Of a stretch of DNA of 7,385 nucleotides, positions 6,592-7,385 are shown in pieces (the stretch's first letter is position 1; every line of letters starts with the position of its first letter). Position numbers and translations under genes: made by a program. Origin of the DNA: Actinomycetota bacterium. GTDB lineage: Bacteria > Actinomycetota > Actinomycetes > S36-B12. The notes under the pieces were generated by a model, which made no database searches, had not been told where the DNA came from, and saw only the letters and a program-made list of their open reading frames with translations. The stretch covers positions 1-7,385 of the forward strand of contig JAQCBM010000092.1 of assembly GCA_027729865.1 (NCBI GenBank), written 5' to 3'.

Positions 6592-7385
6592 CGAGTGCCT
6601 CGCGGATCGGCACCAACTTGGCATTCGATTCCGCGAGTTCGCGTTCGGGATCGGATCCAGCGACGATGCCGCAACCCGCGAACGCACGCACTCGGCCTGC
6701 TTCCTCGTCCACTTGCGCGCAGCGCAGCGCAATACCGAACTCGCCGTCACCGCGAGCGTCGAACCAACCCACGGGTCCGGCGTACCGATCGCGAGACATC
6801 CCTTCGAGTTCGGCGATCATCCCCAGCGCACGCTCGGTGGGGGTACCGCACACGGCTGCAGTGGGGTGCAGCGAAGCAGCCAGCGCCAGCAGCGGTGCAT
6901 CATCCGCAAGGCGCCCGGTCACATCGGTTGCCAGGTGTTGCACGTTGGCAAGTTCGAGGACGGTCGGATTCTCGGGAACGTCCATGTCGGTGCAGTGTGT
7001 TGCGAGGGCGCGGGCCACCGAGCGAACCGCGTACGCATGCTCGGCTAGGTCTTTATCACTCGCGAGCAATTGCTGCGCAAGGCCCTCATCGGTTTGCGCG
7101 TCACCACGCCGATTCACCGTTCCTGCCAAGACGCGGCTGGTGACAAGATCACCGGTTCTGCGAACGAGAAGTTCGGGAGTTGCGCCGACGAGTCCGGCGA
7201 CTTCGAAAGTCCAGCAGGTGGGATACCCGAGAGCGAGCTTGGCGAGGATCGCGCGCTTGTCTAGCCCACCTTCAACCACGGCGACTATGTCGCGAGCGAG
7301 CACTACTTTGTCGAGTTCGCCGGTATTGATGCGCTCCACCGCGCGGCCGACGATCTTCTCCCACTCCGGTGAGCTCAGTGCGCCG
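6584..7385 (-). CDS. menF: isochorismate synthase MenF (N-terminus beyond window edge)
   Basis: Chorismate-binding enzyme that converts chorismate to isochorismate, the entry step of the pathway and the supplier of MenD. The frame is open to the right edge, so the 266 visible codons are the C-terminal part of a protein normally about 400 residues or more. Motifs in order: KVVLARD with the general-base lysine, VGATPELLV, VLAGTVNRRG, a DLAEHAYAVRSV segment with the conserved Glu-His pair, LHPTAAVCGTP, YAGPVGWFDA, and AGCGIVAGSDPERELAESNAK with the Mg-binding glutamates. An internal GTG at 7339 is not the real start, because the homologous sequence SSPEWEKIVGRA continues upstream of it. EntC/DhbC-type siderophore isochorismate synthases share these motifs; the men neighbours decide for MenF. 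Convergent with the fusion gene; its promoter is outside the window. Confidence 0.92.
   Translation of the reverse strand, partial: GALSSPEWEKIVGRAVERINTGELDKVVLARDIVAVVEGGLDKRAILAKLALGYPTCWTFEVAGLVGATPELLVRRTGDLVTSRVLAGTVNRRGDAQTDEGLAQQLLASDKDLAEHAYAVRSVARALATHCTDMDVPENPTVLELANVQHLATDVTGRLADDAPLLALAASLHPTAAVCGTPTERALGMIAELEGMSRDRYAGPVGWFDARGDGEFGIALRCAQVDEEAGRVRAFAGCGIVAGSDPERELAESNAKLVPIREALAT

Noticed and set aside
6580..6620. Search for a bidirectional terminator at the menF/fusion gene junction
   Set aside because: Only the 8-bp palindrome CTACGTAG is present; there is no GC-rich stem with a following T-run.
7337..7339. GTG as the menF start
   Set aside because: The frame continues upstream to the window edge with family-like sequence, so this is an internal valine codon.

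Overview
This window is a menaquinone (vitamin K2) biosynthesis locus from a GC-rich bacterium. It is most likely an actinomycete (Actinomycetota), judging from base composition, GTG starts, SD-poor or possibly leaderless starts, the short MenE, and a TetR/ACT-like/GNAT protein whose second half resembles the actinobacterial ACT-GNAT lysine acetyltransferases. I cannot place it below phylum level.

Layout: menE (o-succinylbenzoate-CoA ligase) fills the left end on the minus strand and lacks only its last few C-terminal codons. A very compact divergent intergenic region of about 34 bp separates it from a plus-strand unit menB (naphthoyl-CoA synthase) - menC (o-succinylbenzoate synthase) - menD (SEPHCHC synthase) - a 562-residue fused protein. 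menB and menC overlap by 4 nt, menC and menD are 19 nt apart, and menD and the fusion gene are 8 nt apart, so the four genes look like one transcription unit. On the right, menF (isochorismate synthase) runs on the minus strand. It converges on the fusion gene with an 8-nt stop-to-stop overlap, and its N-terminal part is cut off by the window edge.

Together MenF, MenD, MenC, MenE and MenB cover chorismate to 1,4-dihydroxy-2-naphthoyl-CoA. MenH, the DHNA-CoA thioesterase, MenA and MenG/UbiE are not in the window.

The most unusual item is the last gene of the menBCD unit. It encodes an apparent TetR-type N-terminal half, a central ACT-like domain, and a C-terminal Pat-like GNAT acetyltransferase. 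It sits beside an acyl-CoA synthetase gene (menE) whose A10 motif lysine is the class of residue that Pat-like enzymes are known to acetylate. A 9-bp perfect inverted repeat spans the menE/menB divergent starts and places the same TCGGCATGG sequence at both start codons. A regulatory loop linking the fusion protein to this site or to MenE is an inference, not shown by the sequence.

There are no tRNA or rRNA genes, insertion sequences, CRISPR arrays or other mobile-element signs. Nearly every base is coding; there is no gene-free stretch over 300 bases.
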